A DNA stretch of 64,000 nt. It comes from G963676655 sp963676655 (GTDB lineage Bacteria; Verrucomicrobiota; Lentisphaeria; Victivallales; Victivallaceae). Below the pieces are notes generated by a model. That model searched no databases, was not told where the DNA came from, and saw only the letters and a program-made list of their open reading frames with translations. The stretch is taken from positions 186,001 through 250,000 of the forward strand of contig CAXXKX010000003.1 of assembly GCA_963676655.2 (NCBI GenBank), read 5' to 3'. This document shows, one piece after another, positions 35,301-45,600 of the stretch. Within the stretch, counting starts at the first letter, position 1. Each line of letters opens with the position of its first letter. The position numbers and the translations under genes were made by a program.

Positions 35301-36557
35301 ATGAACCGAGTTAAATTCATACACAGCGCGGATATTCACCTTGGAACCCCGTTCGGGACGGCAGCCACCATACCGGATGCCGTTGCCAAGACTTTGCGCG
35401 ACGGCCCACGCAAAGCGTTGGAAGTAATTGTTGAAACGGCGATTGCCGAAGCGGTGGACTTTATCCTGATTGCCGGGGATATATTTGACGGACCAACGAT
35501 AAATCTGCGGGATTTGCGCTTTTTCACCCGGCAATTGGAAGTTTTGAATGAGTATAATATTCCGTGCTGTGCGATTTGCGGCAATCATGATCCGCTGGAA
35601 ATATGGCCCCGGCATTGGCACTTTCCGGACAATTTTTTTCTGTTCGGTCCACAGATCGAGCATCATACGATCCACAAAAACAATGAACCGCAGGCTGAGA
35701 TCATCGGATTCAGTTATCCGGGCAAAGAAGTTAAAAACAAATCGCTGCGCGGCTATAAGCGGCAATCTGCAGAGTTGCCGGCCATTGGAATGCTGCATAC
35801 GGCCATTGCTCCGTCGCCCAACAGTTACGTCCCGTGTTCCCTGGCTGATCTGCTGGAATGCGATTTGGATTTCTGGGCGTTGGGACACGTACATCAACGG
35901 CGCGATGAACGCCCGGCCGGCCCGATCATCGGCTGGAGCGGTGCGCCACAGAAACTGAATCCGAATGAAACTGGCGGCGGCGGATTTTATCTGGTTGAAA
36001 GTTCCGGAGACGGCATTTTCGACCGCCGTTTCGTTCCGGCCGACTCGGTTCGGTTCGCGGAAATGCAGATTGATGTTTCAGACTGCCCGGAAATTGAACA
36101 ATTGCCTGAATATATCACCAACAAAATTCAGGCGGCAGTCTCCGAAGAAGTGCCAGTGATCGCTAGAGCGATTGCGTCCGGACGTTGTACGTTCAGCCGC
36201 GAAGTGCGCAAAGGACGCAGACTGGAAGAAATCGTCGATACTGTCCGCGAGGACCTGGCGGCAGCGGAGCCGTGTATTCACCTTGACGTGTTGGATTTGC
36301 GGCTGCGCGGCGATTACGAACTTGAACAACTGGCCGGAGATAACTCTCTGCCGGGCGATATTGCCGCCGCCTTGAAGTCGATAAGCCGATCCCCGGAAGA
36401 GTTCGCGGAAACGGCAATACCATGCCTGGATCCGTTGTTCTTCAAATGGAAAAATCGGAAATTGCTGGACGTGCCTGATGCTTCTGAACTGGCGGAACTC
36501 GCCTCGGAAGCCGGCAAACTCCTGCTTGACCGTTTGTTGGAGGATTCCGACGCATGA
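35301..36557 (+). CDS. YhaO/SbcD-like metallophosphoesterase (DNA exonuclease subunit)
   Basis: A 418-aa protein of the calcineurin-like phosphoesterase superfamily. It shows all metal motifs in order: SADIHLG, AGDIFDG, CGNHDPLE, MLHTAI and GHVHQR. The length and the cap domain after residue ~270 fit YhaO of Firmicutes rather than SbcD. Partnered with a YhaN-like ATPase, it should process DNA ends in the cytoplasm in the manner of Mre11-Rad50/SbcCD. Stop and start of the next gene overlap by ATGA. The start lies only 15 bases behind the upstream terminator, with AAAAAGAGAA as ribosome site. Confidence 0.88.
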   Translation: MNRVKFIHSADIHLGTPFGTAATIPDAVAKTLRDGPRKALEVIVETAIAEAVDFILIAGDIFDGPTINLRDLRFFTRQLEVLNEYNIPCCAICGNHDPLEIWPRHWHFPDNFFLFGPQIEHHTIHKNNEPQAEIIGFSYPGKEVKNKSLRGYKRQSAELPAIGMLHTAIAPSPNSYVPCSLADLLECDLDFWALGHVHQRRDERPAGPIIGWSGAPQKLNPNETGGGGFYLVESSGDGIFDRRFVPADSVRFAEMQIDVSDCPEIEQLPEYITNKIQAAVSEEVPVIARAIASGRCTFSREVRKGRRLEEIVDTVREDLAAAEPCIHLDVLDLRLRGDYELEQLAGDNSLPGDIAAALKSISRSPEEFAETAIPCLDPLFFKWKNRKLLDVPDASELAELASEAGKLLLDRLLEDSDA

Positions 36558-39181
36558 TCATTGAAAAGGTCAACATCGACAATTTCGGTATTTTCCAGGA
36601 TAAGGTGATTTCCGGCCTGAAACCGGGGCTGAACCTGATCTTCGGCAACAATGAATCAGGTAAAACCACTTTTGCCGAATTCATCAAACGCACCATGTTC
36701 AGGCACCCGGACCGCAGAAGCAGTATCAAGCCTTACGAGATGCCGGGCAATCCATCTCCGGGCGGAACCATTTTCTGCCGCACATCAGGAGGTACAGAAT
36801 TCAGTATAGCCCGCCATGGCATCCGCAACGGCGGCAACGTCGAAGTCATCCGCAACGGCAATACCGGAGGGGAAGAATTACTCCGTGACCTGATCACGGT
36901 AAGCGAATCATTCTACCGGAACATTTACGCGATTACCCTTGAGGAACTGCATTCCGCCGAATTCATGAAGGATGATGAACTTAAAAGCAGTCTGTTCAGC
37001 GCCGGACTGGAAACCGGTACAGTATCGTTAAGCAAACTCCGGGCCGATATCGAGTCCGAAATGAAAGCCATATTTACCCCTCAAGGTAAAAATCCGGTCC
37101 GCGACATGGCGGACAAAGCCCTTGAACTGAAGAGCCGGATTCGTGAAGCTGAAGCCATCACGGCAACGGTTGACCAGTTGCAAAATGAGCTGGATGAAAA
37201 TCGTCAACAGGCCATCAAGGTAAAAAAAGAACTGACTGGAACTCAAATCGAGCTGGACAAACTGGCCAGACGCCGAAATGCTTATGGAACCTGGCTGCGC
37301 TTGCGTGAAGAGCTTGAAAGCCTACAAAACTGCAAGATAGAAGTCCCGCTGCCTCCCGAGGTATTATCCCGGCTGACTGAATTGAAAAGCTCGTTGAATC
37401 ATGCTTCCGACCAGTTGGAAAAACTTCAGACTCAACATAAACAAGCAGCCATTAAGCTGGCAGCCATCAATCCGGATACCGCACTGCTGGAAGTTGAAAA
37501 CGAAATCACCGGTCTGTTCCGGGAAGTCCAGGTAATCCGCGAACGCAAAAATCGCAAAATCCAACTTGAGCGGGAAATTAATGAACTGCAAAGTTCTATC
37601 AAACATGAAATAAAAGCCATTGGCGGTTCATGGGACGAATCCGCCGTCACAAAATTCACCGGAGGAAAAATCCTCGCGGAAAACCTGAGAAAATTTAAAA
37701 CCGACATCGACCGGCTGGAACGCGAACGGGAAACCACCCGAGCAGTCGCGACAGCCCGGACACCCGGAACAAACACCAAAGTTACATGGATCTGGCTAAT
37801 CGGCCTGCTTGCTATCATCGGCGGAACGACCGTTATCATTCTTTGGTCGCTAGCCGCTGGAATAACTTTGACCATTGCGGCTCTGATTTACGCCTTTTTA
37901 CTTGGCCGAAGCAATAAAAACCAAACAGAACACAGTAATGATCCGCTTGAAAAAATTTCACAGGAACTCGCGGCCGTACAACAACAAACCGCCAGAAGTC
38001 TGGAAGAAGCGGGTATTGATCCTGATTTAACGCCGGACAGCGCGTTGATCTGTCTGAGCGGCATCGAAAAATGTGCGGAACTGATCCGGCGGCGTGACTT
38101 GCTGGTCGAAGAAAAAGCCACTCTAACCACCGCGGAACAAAACTACGTAGAAAGATACGGCACGATCAGCAAAAAACTATCCCGTGACCTGAACAGCGAC
38201 CCGACCACCGGCAGCGAGTTACTCAATGAGGAGCTATCCAGAGCAAAAGAGGAATACGCTCAACGCAAATCGGCGGAAAACGCTCTGGGTGAAATCGCCG
38301 TGGAACTGGCAAATGCTGAAGATAATAACAATCAGGCAACCAAAGCCTATAACGATTTCCTGCGGGAATGCAAGGCAGATGATGAAGCGCAGTTACGGGA
38401 GTTGGCGGAAAAATCGGCCAGGCACTCCGCCATTTCTGAAAAAATCCGTACTCTGGAAACATCCTTACGCGAAAATTGCGCCAGTGACGAATACGACGTT
38501 TTTATCACAGAACTCGAAAATTATTCCCCGGATGATGGCGACCAGAGTAAAAGAGAGCTTGAAAGCACCATCGAATCACTCGATAATCAATTGACGGAAC
38601 TCAATCAGCGAATTGGCACGCTTGAAGAACAACTGCGCGCCATCGAAAACAGTCGTCAGTTGGAAAATGACCGTACCGAGTTGGATTCTCTGATAAAACG
38701 TCTACATGGTCTTTCCCGGGAATGGACCAAGCGGCAGTTGGCGCTGCATCTGCTCGATCAGGCTGTGGCGAAATTTGAACGGGAACGCCGCCCCGGCGTC
38801 ATCAAAGCGGCGGCTGGACACTTCCGTAAAATTACCGATGGGACATATGTCGACGTTCTACAGAAGCTTGAGGATAACAATCTGATAGTTCAGGGTTCTG
38901 ACGGTTCAACCAAACAGGTCGACCAGCTCAGTCGCGGAACGCGAGAGGAACTGCTGTTATGCATGCGGCTCGGAATTGTCGCGGAGTTTGAGAAAAACGC
39001 GGAATCATTGCCGTTGATCCTGGACGATGTACTGGTTGATTTTGACACTCCACGCCGCCAAACCGCGGTACAAATGCTGGCGGAATTCGCGAAAAACCGG
39101 CAATTGATAATCATGTCCTGCCATCAGGAAACAGTCGACCTTTACAATGCCGCCGGAGCTAACATAATTTCGTTTTGCTAA
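36554..39181 (+). CDS. YhaN-like SMC/Rad50-family ATPase
   Basis: An 875-aa protein with NFGIFQ and the Walker A FGNNESGKTTFAEFIK at residues ~30-45. Long coiled coil (~170-395 and ~460-730) is interrupted by two membrane-like helices at ~409-450 (WIWLIGLLAIIGGTTVIILW, ITLTIAALIYAFLLG), a feature of YhaN proteins. The C-terminal half has the ABC signature QLSRGTREELLLCMRL and Walker B LPLILDDVLVDFD, then SCHQE as the H-loop. It is the partner of the metallophosphoesterase before it (ATGA overlap). The membrane helices distinguish it from SbcC and suggest action near the membrane. Confidence 0.9.
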   Translation: MIIEKVNIDNFGIFQDKVISGLKPGLNLIFGNNESGKTTFAEFIKRTMFRHPDRRSSIKPYEMPGNPSPGGTIFCRTSGGTEFSIARHGIRNGGNVEVIRNGNTGGEELLRDLITVSESFYRNIYAITLEELHSAEFMKDDELKSSLFSAGLETGTVSLSKLRADIESEMKAIFTPQGKNPVRDMADKALELKSRIREAEAITATVDQLQNELDENRQQAIKVKKELTGTQIELDKLARRRNAYGTWLRLREELESLQNCKIEVPLPPEVLSRLTELKSSLNHASDQLEKLQTQHKQAAIKLAAINPDTALLEVENEITGLFREVQVIRERKNRKIQLEREINELQSSIKHEIKAIGGSWDESAVTKFTGGKILAENLRKFKTDIDRLERERETTRAVATARTPGTNTKVTWIWLIGLLAIIGGTTVIILWSLAAGITLTIAALIYAFLLGRSNKNQTEHSNDPLEKISQELAAVQQQTARSLEEAGIDPDLTPDSALICLSGIEKCAELIRRRDLLVEEKATLTTAEQNYVERYGTISKKLSRDLNSDPTTGSELLNEELSRAKEEYAQRKSAENALGEIAVELANAEDNNNQATKAYNDFLRECKADDEAQLRELAEKSARHSAISEKIRTLETSLRENCASDEYDVFITELENYSPDDGDQSKRELESTIESLDNQLTELNQRIGTLEEQLRAIENSRQLENDRTELDSLIKRLHGLSREWTKRQLALHLLDQAVAKFERERRPGVIKAAAGHFRKITDGTYVDVLQKLEDNNLIVQGSDGSTKQVDQLSRGTREELLLCMRLGIVAEFEKNAESLPLILDDVLVDFDTPRRQTAVQMLAEFAKNRQLIIMSCHQETVDLYNAAGANIISFC

Positions 39182-39223
39182 AGAATCAGATGATTAAAAA
39201 ATACTATTCAGGGAAATATTCTT

Positions 39224-40102
39224 ATGACCAAAAAGACAATTATTGCTTTTGGCGCTCATCAGGACGATATTGAACTCCGGGCCGGAGGCACCGTGACTAA
39301 ATATGCGGCCATGGGTTATGAAGTAATTTACGTAACGGCAATCGATTCGGTATATATAAGTCCGGGTTACCAGCCTGACGGCAAAAAAGTTGATGCATTG
39401 TCTAACGATGACATTCTTGAGATCAGAAATCAGGAAGCCGCGGCCGGTGCCGCGATTATGGGGACTTCAGAGCCGATATTTCTCCATTTAAAGCCATCTT
39501 ATCATTGGACCCATGAACGCAGGACAAGCTGGCGCGTCAATTTTGATGATAATGAAGATGAGCTAATTGAAAATATGAAGAAATACCAGGGAAAGTATTT
39601 TTGCCTGGAAGCAGCTAGAATAGCGGATTGTATCAAAGACACAGCCGAATTTATCAAAAAATATGAACCGGAATTTGTCCTGACCCAGCAACCCAATGAT
39701 TTTCATTTGGAACACTACGCAATTTCATCTCTTGTATATGCAAGCTGCCGTCAACTTGTGAGTGAAGGAATGAACTTGAAACTATATGCCTGGGAAATGG
39801 GTTCCTGCGGCAGAATGATCAAATTCGTTCCGGACAGGGTTATCGATATAACCGATCATTTTGATACTAAAATCGCCGCATTGAAATCCTTTAAATCTCA
39901 ACACGGCAGTGATAAAGAAATGCACCTCAGATATGCAGAAGCGTCAGCCAAATATTGGGGAGAGAAGATTGGAGTTAAATATGCCGAACCTTTTTCAGAA
40001 ATGTTGATTGCCGGGAGTACCGGGGGATTTGATCTTAACACTAATGATTTTGATTACAGCTCCCGCTTCCCCGGTATGGCATCAGTGAAAACCCGATTAT
40101 AA
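39224..40102 (+). CDS. PIG-L (LmbE-like) family deacetylase
   Basis: A 292-aa protein. The zinc site motif appears as GAHQDDIELRAGGTVTKYA (the usual form is AHPDD; Gln replaces Pro), and TQQPNDFHLEHYAISSLVY supplies the later His residues (H-x2-H). Family members remove N-acetyl groups from GlcNAc-type sugars in the cytoplasm. It is 42 bases behind the YhaN-like gene on the same strand but functionally unrelated, and has only a weak ribosome site (CAGGGAAA). A 258-base gap without recognised features follows. The substrate is unknown; an amino-sugar derivative is consistent with the glycan theme. Confidence 0.87.
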   Translation: MTKKTIIAFGAHQDDIELRAGGTVTKYAAMGYEVIYVTAIDSVYISPGYQPDGKKVDALSNDDILEIRNQEAAAGAAIMGTSEPIFLHLKPSYHWTHERRTSWRVNFDDNEDELIENMKKYQGKYFCLEAARIADCIKDTAEFIKKYEPEFVLTQQPNDFHLEHYAISSLVYASCRQLVSEGMNLKLYAWEMGSCGRMIKFVPDRVIDITDHFDTKIAALKSFKSQHGSDKEMHLRYAEASAKYWGEKIGVKYAEPFSEMLIAGSTGGFDLNTNDFDYSSRFPGMASVKTRL

Positions 40103-40360
40103 TAAGCGGTCAAGCTTTTTTCTATAACATTACTAACATCGATTTATCCTAAAAAAAGCAGTTGAAATTATACTGTAAAAATATCTATTCATTGGAGATT
40201 TCTACTAATCGCTTGACTTATTTCAAGAGTTCATCTTTATGGCTATGATCTATGTAAAGGCCTAGCAACAAGGTTCTTGTGTTTAAATGACAGTTAAGCC
40301 GTCTGACTATTTGATAAGTCAAAAAATAAAACTCCACTGCTTTTTACAGGATAATCCGGA

Positions 40361-41065
40361 TTAGTCTTTCGGATATTCGTTGCAAAGATAATATTTGCGG
40401 GATTCATCTTCCTCAATTTTGGGAAATCTTTCCATCGGATCGAGAAAGCAATTATCATTCCAGTCGTCACAGACGCTGCTAACTTCACCGCTGACCGTAT
40501 ACCGGACGCCGTTTACTTCGAGTCCAGTGCCTTCTTCGCCGCAAAAACTATGGATGATATACGGAGCCAGACAAATGCTTTGCCCCGGTTCAAGTCTGAC
40601 CACATCCCCGGGGTTCAGTTCGCGGGTTTGACCGTCAATCTGTACCGTGAATTTCTCATCGGAACATTTGCCGTCAGGAGTACCTTTGTACAGAGTTATC
40701 AGAACGTTCCCGCCTGCGCGACAAATAATATCCTCCATTTTGCTGTAGTGAAAGTGCAAAGGAGCATGCTGTTTCGGCGGGTCCAGAATAAACTTTTCCG
40801 CGTATACTTTGGTAAACTTGCCGTTCTCATCCAATCGATAGCCGTTGCGAAGCGTAAACAGCGTTCGGCCGATCAGTTCGAAATTGTTCTGCCCGAAATC
40901 AGTAACATCCCAACCGAGTCCGGCATTGCGGATCTCATCGACCTCGTGTCCTTTTTTATCCCACTGGTCCGCCGTCCAGAACGCAAACGGCGGTAAATTA
41001 ATTCCCAGTTTCGCAAATACTTCCATCGCAATTTCGATGGAACGATTAATCTGACTTCTTTTCAT
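40361..41065 (-). CDS. D-lyxose ketol-isomerase (cupin)
   Basis: A 234-aa cupin of the D-lyxose isomerase family, which interconverts D-lyxose and D-xylulose and often also D-mannose and D-fructose. Metal ligands are visible as His104 and His106 in PLHFHYSKMED, Glu111, and His172 in PYIIHSF. Other family marks are MKRSQINRSIEIAMEVFAK at the N-terminus and PPKQHAPLHFHY. It is cytoplasmic and has no classical ribosome site (AT-rich leader). It follows the FAD oxidoreductase of the 41-47 kb module by 142 bases on the same strand and may process sugars released by it. Confidence 0.88.
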   Translation of the reverse strand: MKRSQINRSIEIAMEVFAKLGINLPPFAFWTADQWDKKGHEVDEIRNAGLGWDVTDFGQNNFELIGRTLFTLRNGYRLDENGKFTKVYAEKFILDPPKQHAPLHFHYSKMEDIICRAGGNVLITLYKGTPDGKCSDEKFTVQIDGQTRELNPGDVVRLEPGQSICLAPYIIHSFCGEEGTGLEVNGVRYTVSGEVSSVCDDWNDNCFLDPMERFPKIEEDESRKYYLCNEYPKD

Positions 41066-41207
41066 AAAAAAACCATTTTTATTTTTATTAATTAATCATC
41101 ACTTGGTTTTATAATATTATATAACAAGTTATCAATAAATCAATTAAACTTAACACCAACCAAGCAACAATCAAATCATCATGCGAGTCTTATCATAAAT
41201 TTAATGA

Positions 41208-42677
41208 TTACAATACCACCCCGTTTTTCTTCAGAGTTTCCTGCAGCATCTTGATGTCAAGGGCGTGCGGATTAGACTGTTCCTGCACACATAACGCCGC
41301 CGCCGTTCCAGCCGCCTCTCCGGTAATCATGCACTGCACTGTCGGACGAATACAACCAAAGGCTTCGTGAGTGGCGGAAATACAACGCCCCGCAATCAAG
41401 AGATTTTCTTTGTTCTCAGCAATCATACAACCAAATGGAATTTTAAAGAACCAACGCGGCGGATATGCTTCTTCCGGATCATTCAACCATTCCGGCCTGG
41501 GGCGGGTATCAATCGGATGGCTACCCAACCCAATACTGTCAACAAAGTCGTTTTGATTATAGATATCCATCAGATTAAGAACATAATCACATTTGATATG
41601 GCGGGTTTCCCGAACCCCGATTTCAGGACAATCCAAGAGAAACGCCCTTTCAAATCCTGGGACGTTCCGGATATTATTTACCCAGCGGCCCACCATATCA
41701 GCCATAATAACTTCAGCCCGAGTCAGTTGTTCGGCATTACAGCCATCAATATCTTTGATGCAGGGACAGCAAAGCGTCACAACTCCATCATCCGGCTGAT
41801 TGTAAATCTGGAAACACTGCGGCGAAGCTTCCTGTTGCACCATTATGGTCGACATCTCGCCTCGGGCGAAACATTCTTTAGCCTCCTGTAAAGGTAATCT
41901 TGCAAACGTTTGAAGCATGAAATTCTGCGGATTGTCCTCCAACCAGGCAAAAGTCTTTTGCAAATCCACGTTCCCCACTTTAAACATTACCCCGACATGC
42001 TGCATTTCCCCGATTTTGGCGTGAGAGGCACAAATATCCTGCTCGGTTACTCCGGTCGTATAAGGAACCCCGGCCCTGGCGGCAACATCACCATCGCCGG
42101 TAGCGTCAATAAACTGTTTGGCGGGCACCATCTGCCGTCCCGACTTTGATTCAATGACTACTCCCTGAATATGGTCATCAGCCTGCACTACATCTACTAC
42201 CCAGGAATGCAGACGCAATTTGACTTTCTCCTTGCTGAGCATTTGAAAAAGCAGACGTTTAAAATTTTCCGAAGAAGTAAAAATATAGCTGCCGAAAGTT
42301 CCGGCGCTTCCCAACCCGATTTTATCATGAACCAGATTTTCGGCTATCTCTCGAACTATGCCACCGACAATCTGAACGCTTTCAGGGTCTGTTACCAACG
42401 TTTCCTGATCTTTAGCGTGTTCCCGGGGATTGCCAGAAAACTTCGTATACATCGTCAAGCCGGCATTACCGGCGGTTATCATTCCTCCCAGATAACCGTA
42501 ACGCTCGATCAGCATAACGCTGGCGCCTCCCCGGGCCGCGGCCAATGCCGCTACAACCCCGGCGGTCCCGCCTCCCGCCACGACCACATCCACTTCCGGC
42601 AGCACTTCCACTTCCAATGTTTGCTGAATAGTTTTAGTCCGGACAGGGTTTGTGCTTATTTTTGTCTCTTTATTCAT
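41208..42677 (-). CDS. FAD-dependent oxidoreductase (FAD_oxidored family)
   Basis: 489 aa from ATG 42677, eight bases inside the end of the upstream gene; the longer frame upstream only reads through that gene. The dinucleotide fold VDVVVAGGGTAGVVAALAAA has Gly35, Gly37 and Gly40, followed by VMLIERYGYLGGM. FIDATGDGDVAARAG (second FAD motif) and LLIAGRCISATHEAFGCIRP near the C-terminus match the large FAD-dependent family common in PVC and Firmicutes carbohydrate clusters. There is no signal peptide. The substrate is unknown; these enzymes are often found with unusual glycoside hydrolases. It is coupled to the 1165-aa enzyme by an 8-base overlap. Confidence 0.85.
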   Translation of the reverse strand: MNKETKISTNPVRTKTIQQTLEVEVLPEVDVVVAGGGTAGVVAALAAARGGASVMLIERYGYLGGMITAGNAGLTMYTKFSGNPREHAKDQETLVTDPESVQIVGGIVREIAENLVHDKIGLGSAGTFGSYIFTSSENFKRLLFQMLSKEKVKLRLHSWVVDVVQADDHIQGVVIESKSGRQMVPAKQFIDATGDGDVAARAGVPYTTGVTEQDICASHAKIGEMQHVGVMFKVGNVDLQKTFAWLEDNPQNFMLQTFARLPLQEAKECFARGEMSTIMVQQEASPQCFQIYNQPDDGVVTLCCPCIKDIDGCNAEQLTRAEVIMADMVGRWVNNIRNVPGFERAFLLDCPEIGVRETRHIKCDYVLNLMDIYNQNDFVDSIGLGSHPIDTRPRPEWLNDPEEAYPPRWFFKIPFGCMIAENKENLLIAGRCISATHEAFGCIRPTVQCMITGEAAGTAAALCVQEQSNPHALDIKMLQETLKKNGVVL

Positions 42678-45600
42678 ACGCTTCAATTTCCCATATTTGT
42701 TGATCTTGATTGTGCATCCCGAAAATCTTCTTGAGAGACAAGATGTTAATCCTGAATGCACCCACTGTTAACGGAGTAAATTCAACTGCGGCTTTTTCCC
42801 TGACCAGAGATGGTGAAGCCGCGACAAAATCGGCAACCGGCTCCCAGCGGCCGTGTTTTTTTACCTCGATTTTAGCCTTGTTGATATTCGAATCCAAAAC
42901 GATTTTGGCAATTTTATGTGTTTTTCTCAAAACAATCTCGATATAACCCGTTTTCCCGAGGCGTCCGCTGCACGAAGTAAACGGAATGGAATCCACCATA
43001 TATACTGGTTTCCCGGTCAGGAAGACACCGCGTTTACCGCTTTGCACCCCATTTATATTCAATGTCCAGGAAACCCGCGCGTCCGCACCGATAAGCAGAT
43101 TTCCCGGACACGGTTTAACCTTAAGAGCATCGGCACATTTTTTCATCAGCTTGTTCAAACTCAATTTTTCCGCGATATCTTTATCCGTCGTGTAGATATG
43201 AGTCTGAAAAGGTTCAAAACTGTCGTTCAGAAGCTTATTCCCGACTCTGACCGAACGCTGTTCACTCACGACATAGAGTTTATCGCCGGCAAAAGCTTGT
43301 AACTTGAATTTGACATTATATTTTTCTGAACCGGTACTGGTAATAAAATAAAACCAATCAGGGCCAATTTTCCTGGCGCAATAATGGATATCTGCCGACT
43401 TGACGCCGGGAAGCAGCCTTAATTCATTTTGCTGATTTTCAGCCATAAACACATGACGCAGCACCGCCGTTTCCCGGGCAAGAAACCCAAGTCCATATTT
43501 AATTTCAGGGTAAAAATCACCATGTCCTACTTCATACCATAAAATTCCTCTGGCACCATAAATAATTCCCAGATACATCTGGTTTCTCAATCCCCGGAAA
43601 CGCGGTTCGCGCCAATCGGGTTTATGCTTCAAAAAGTAACTGAAGTTGAATGCCTGGAGCATACACCAGACCGCAGCCTTATCATTATTCAACCTGATCG
43701 CTTCAATAACCATTTCTTTCGGTTTAGCCGGTTTTAACGAACTTATGCCGTCATTAATGAACGCCGGATAAGGGTCGGGACAGATCAAGGTTGTGCCGTC
43801 GTCTCTAAAATAGGAAATATTGCTGGTATGAACATCAAGCCCCATGATCGGATGGTATGGATCCCCCCGGCGGATGGCATAGTTCAAGCTTTTTAGATAT
43901 TCTAACATAGACTGATTCGGGGGAGCTTCATTACGCGTATACCACGCCAGCAAATTCCTGCTGTTGCTCCATTTGGCAACATAATCGATTATATCCTTTG
44001 TCCTTTGCTGATCCAATTTTTTTATTTTTTCCTGATGCATTTTAGGCAGGGTCGTACCAAGTTTGAATGGGACTGTAATTATTTTCAATCCGGCTTTTCC
44101 CAGGGCTTTATCTAATTCATCCCGCATTGCCCGGTAACCGTATCTGCATACCGTATTAAATCCCATCTGACGGGCATCCCATAAACCTTTCGGGTAACGG
44201 TAGTCTGAACAACCACCGAAAGGGAAAAATGCCTTGCCGTCGATCAGGCAGTTCCAGTTTTGGTCAAAAGTAACCTGTCCCGGCCGGTACGGAAGCTTTT
44301 GCAGGAAACTCATCCATTGTCCAAGTGTTTTTTTAGTATTCAAATCGTTAAGCCTGAAACTTAACTTATACTTTCCGTCACGCAATCCGGAATCAGGCAG
44401 AGACACTTTGTAAATGCCGCTAGCGGCATTAATACCGAATGATTTTTGTATCACAGTTTTCCGGTCCTGGTCGGTCATTGTGAAAAACAATTTATATTTC
44501 GCGTCTTTATCCCAGTCGACAACAGCCTTGAAGCGTAACTCTTTAATATTCCGATCACTATAGATGGCATGATTATATTGTGGGCACAACAGCTTGACCT
44601 CAAGCGGAGAATAAACTAAATTAACCGGTGCGAACCGTCGACATAATTGCTTTGAGTTTTTGTCGTCCCTAAGCCATAAATTTATGTAAGCGTGTTCGCT
44701 CTGCTCTTTCAATGGCAATGTAACTTTTTTAACGATTGCCGCATCACCATGCATCTGCAAAGGCACAATAAGCTTACCGGTATTCGGGCCATCTACTTCC
44801 AAAGTATAGTTATTGTTCTTTTTTGCCCAAACTGCTAAAATTACTTCAGCAACCAAAGTTCCCTTGTCTCTTTTCATTTTGACAAGATTTACTTTAACAT
44901 CGCATTTTCCGGGCATTTCCGCTCCCGCGGTTAACGCGCCCATAGCATATCTGCTTATATCATGAAAATTAATATTTTTATCGGTATATTTGCTTGTTGA
45001 ATATTGCTGCACGGATTTTTCCGTTTTTCTAGTCCGGCAAAGGTTATATTTTAAAAATTCAGGATGATCGACTGGAAAAGCCAGATCAGACAGGGGAATG
45101 GCCATTTCCACGTTCCATTCATTTTTGCCGGAGGTCGTTTTGAAAATTATATCCGGATTCCAGCGGGAATCCGCATGCTTCCGGCCTTTGCTCGCGATTG
45201 CATCATAGACGGCCCCCCGAGGGTTTACCGCCCAGTGATAATAACGGGACAGCCCGGTATCGATAAACAGTTCAACACTGTCGTCTTCCCATACTTTGCC
45301 ATCTCTTGTTCTATCTGTTGCGGCGATTCTGTCCATGTGTGGTTCAGAACATTTGACTGCGAGATAAAGATAGTCGTCGTCGTGCAAAAAAGCGTAGCGA
45401 GTGGAAATAGATGGAATTCCGGCCTTGACCGGAGTCAATTCCTTCCAAACGGCATACCGCCACATTGAATCCTTTAAATTACCGTCCACAACCGGTTTAG
45501 CTGCTGTTCGACGGATTTGACAATTAATTTTTTTACCGGCAAATTTTTCCGACCTTATTTCGCGAACCGGCAAATATGCGATTTCTCTTTCATAATTCCG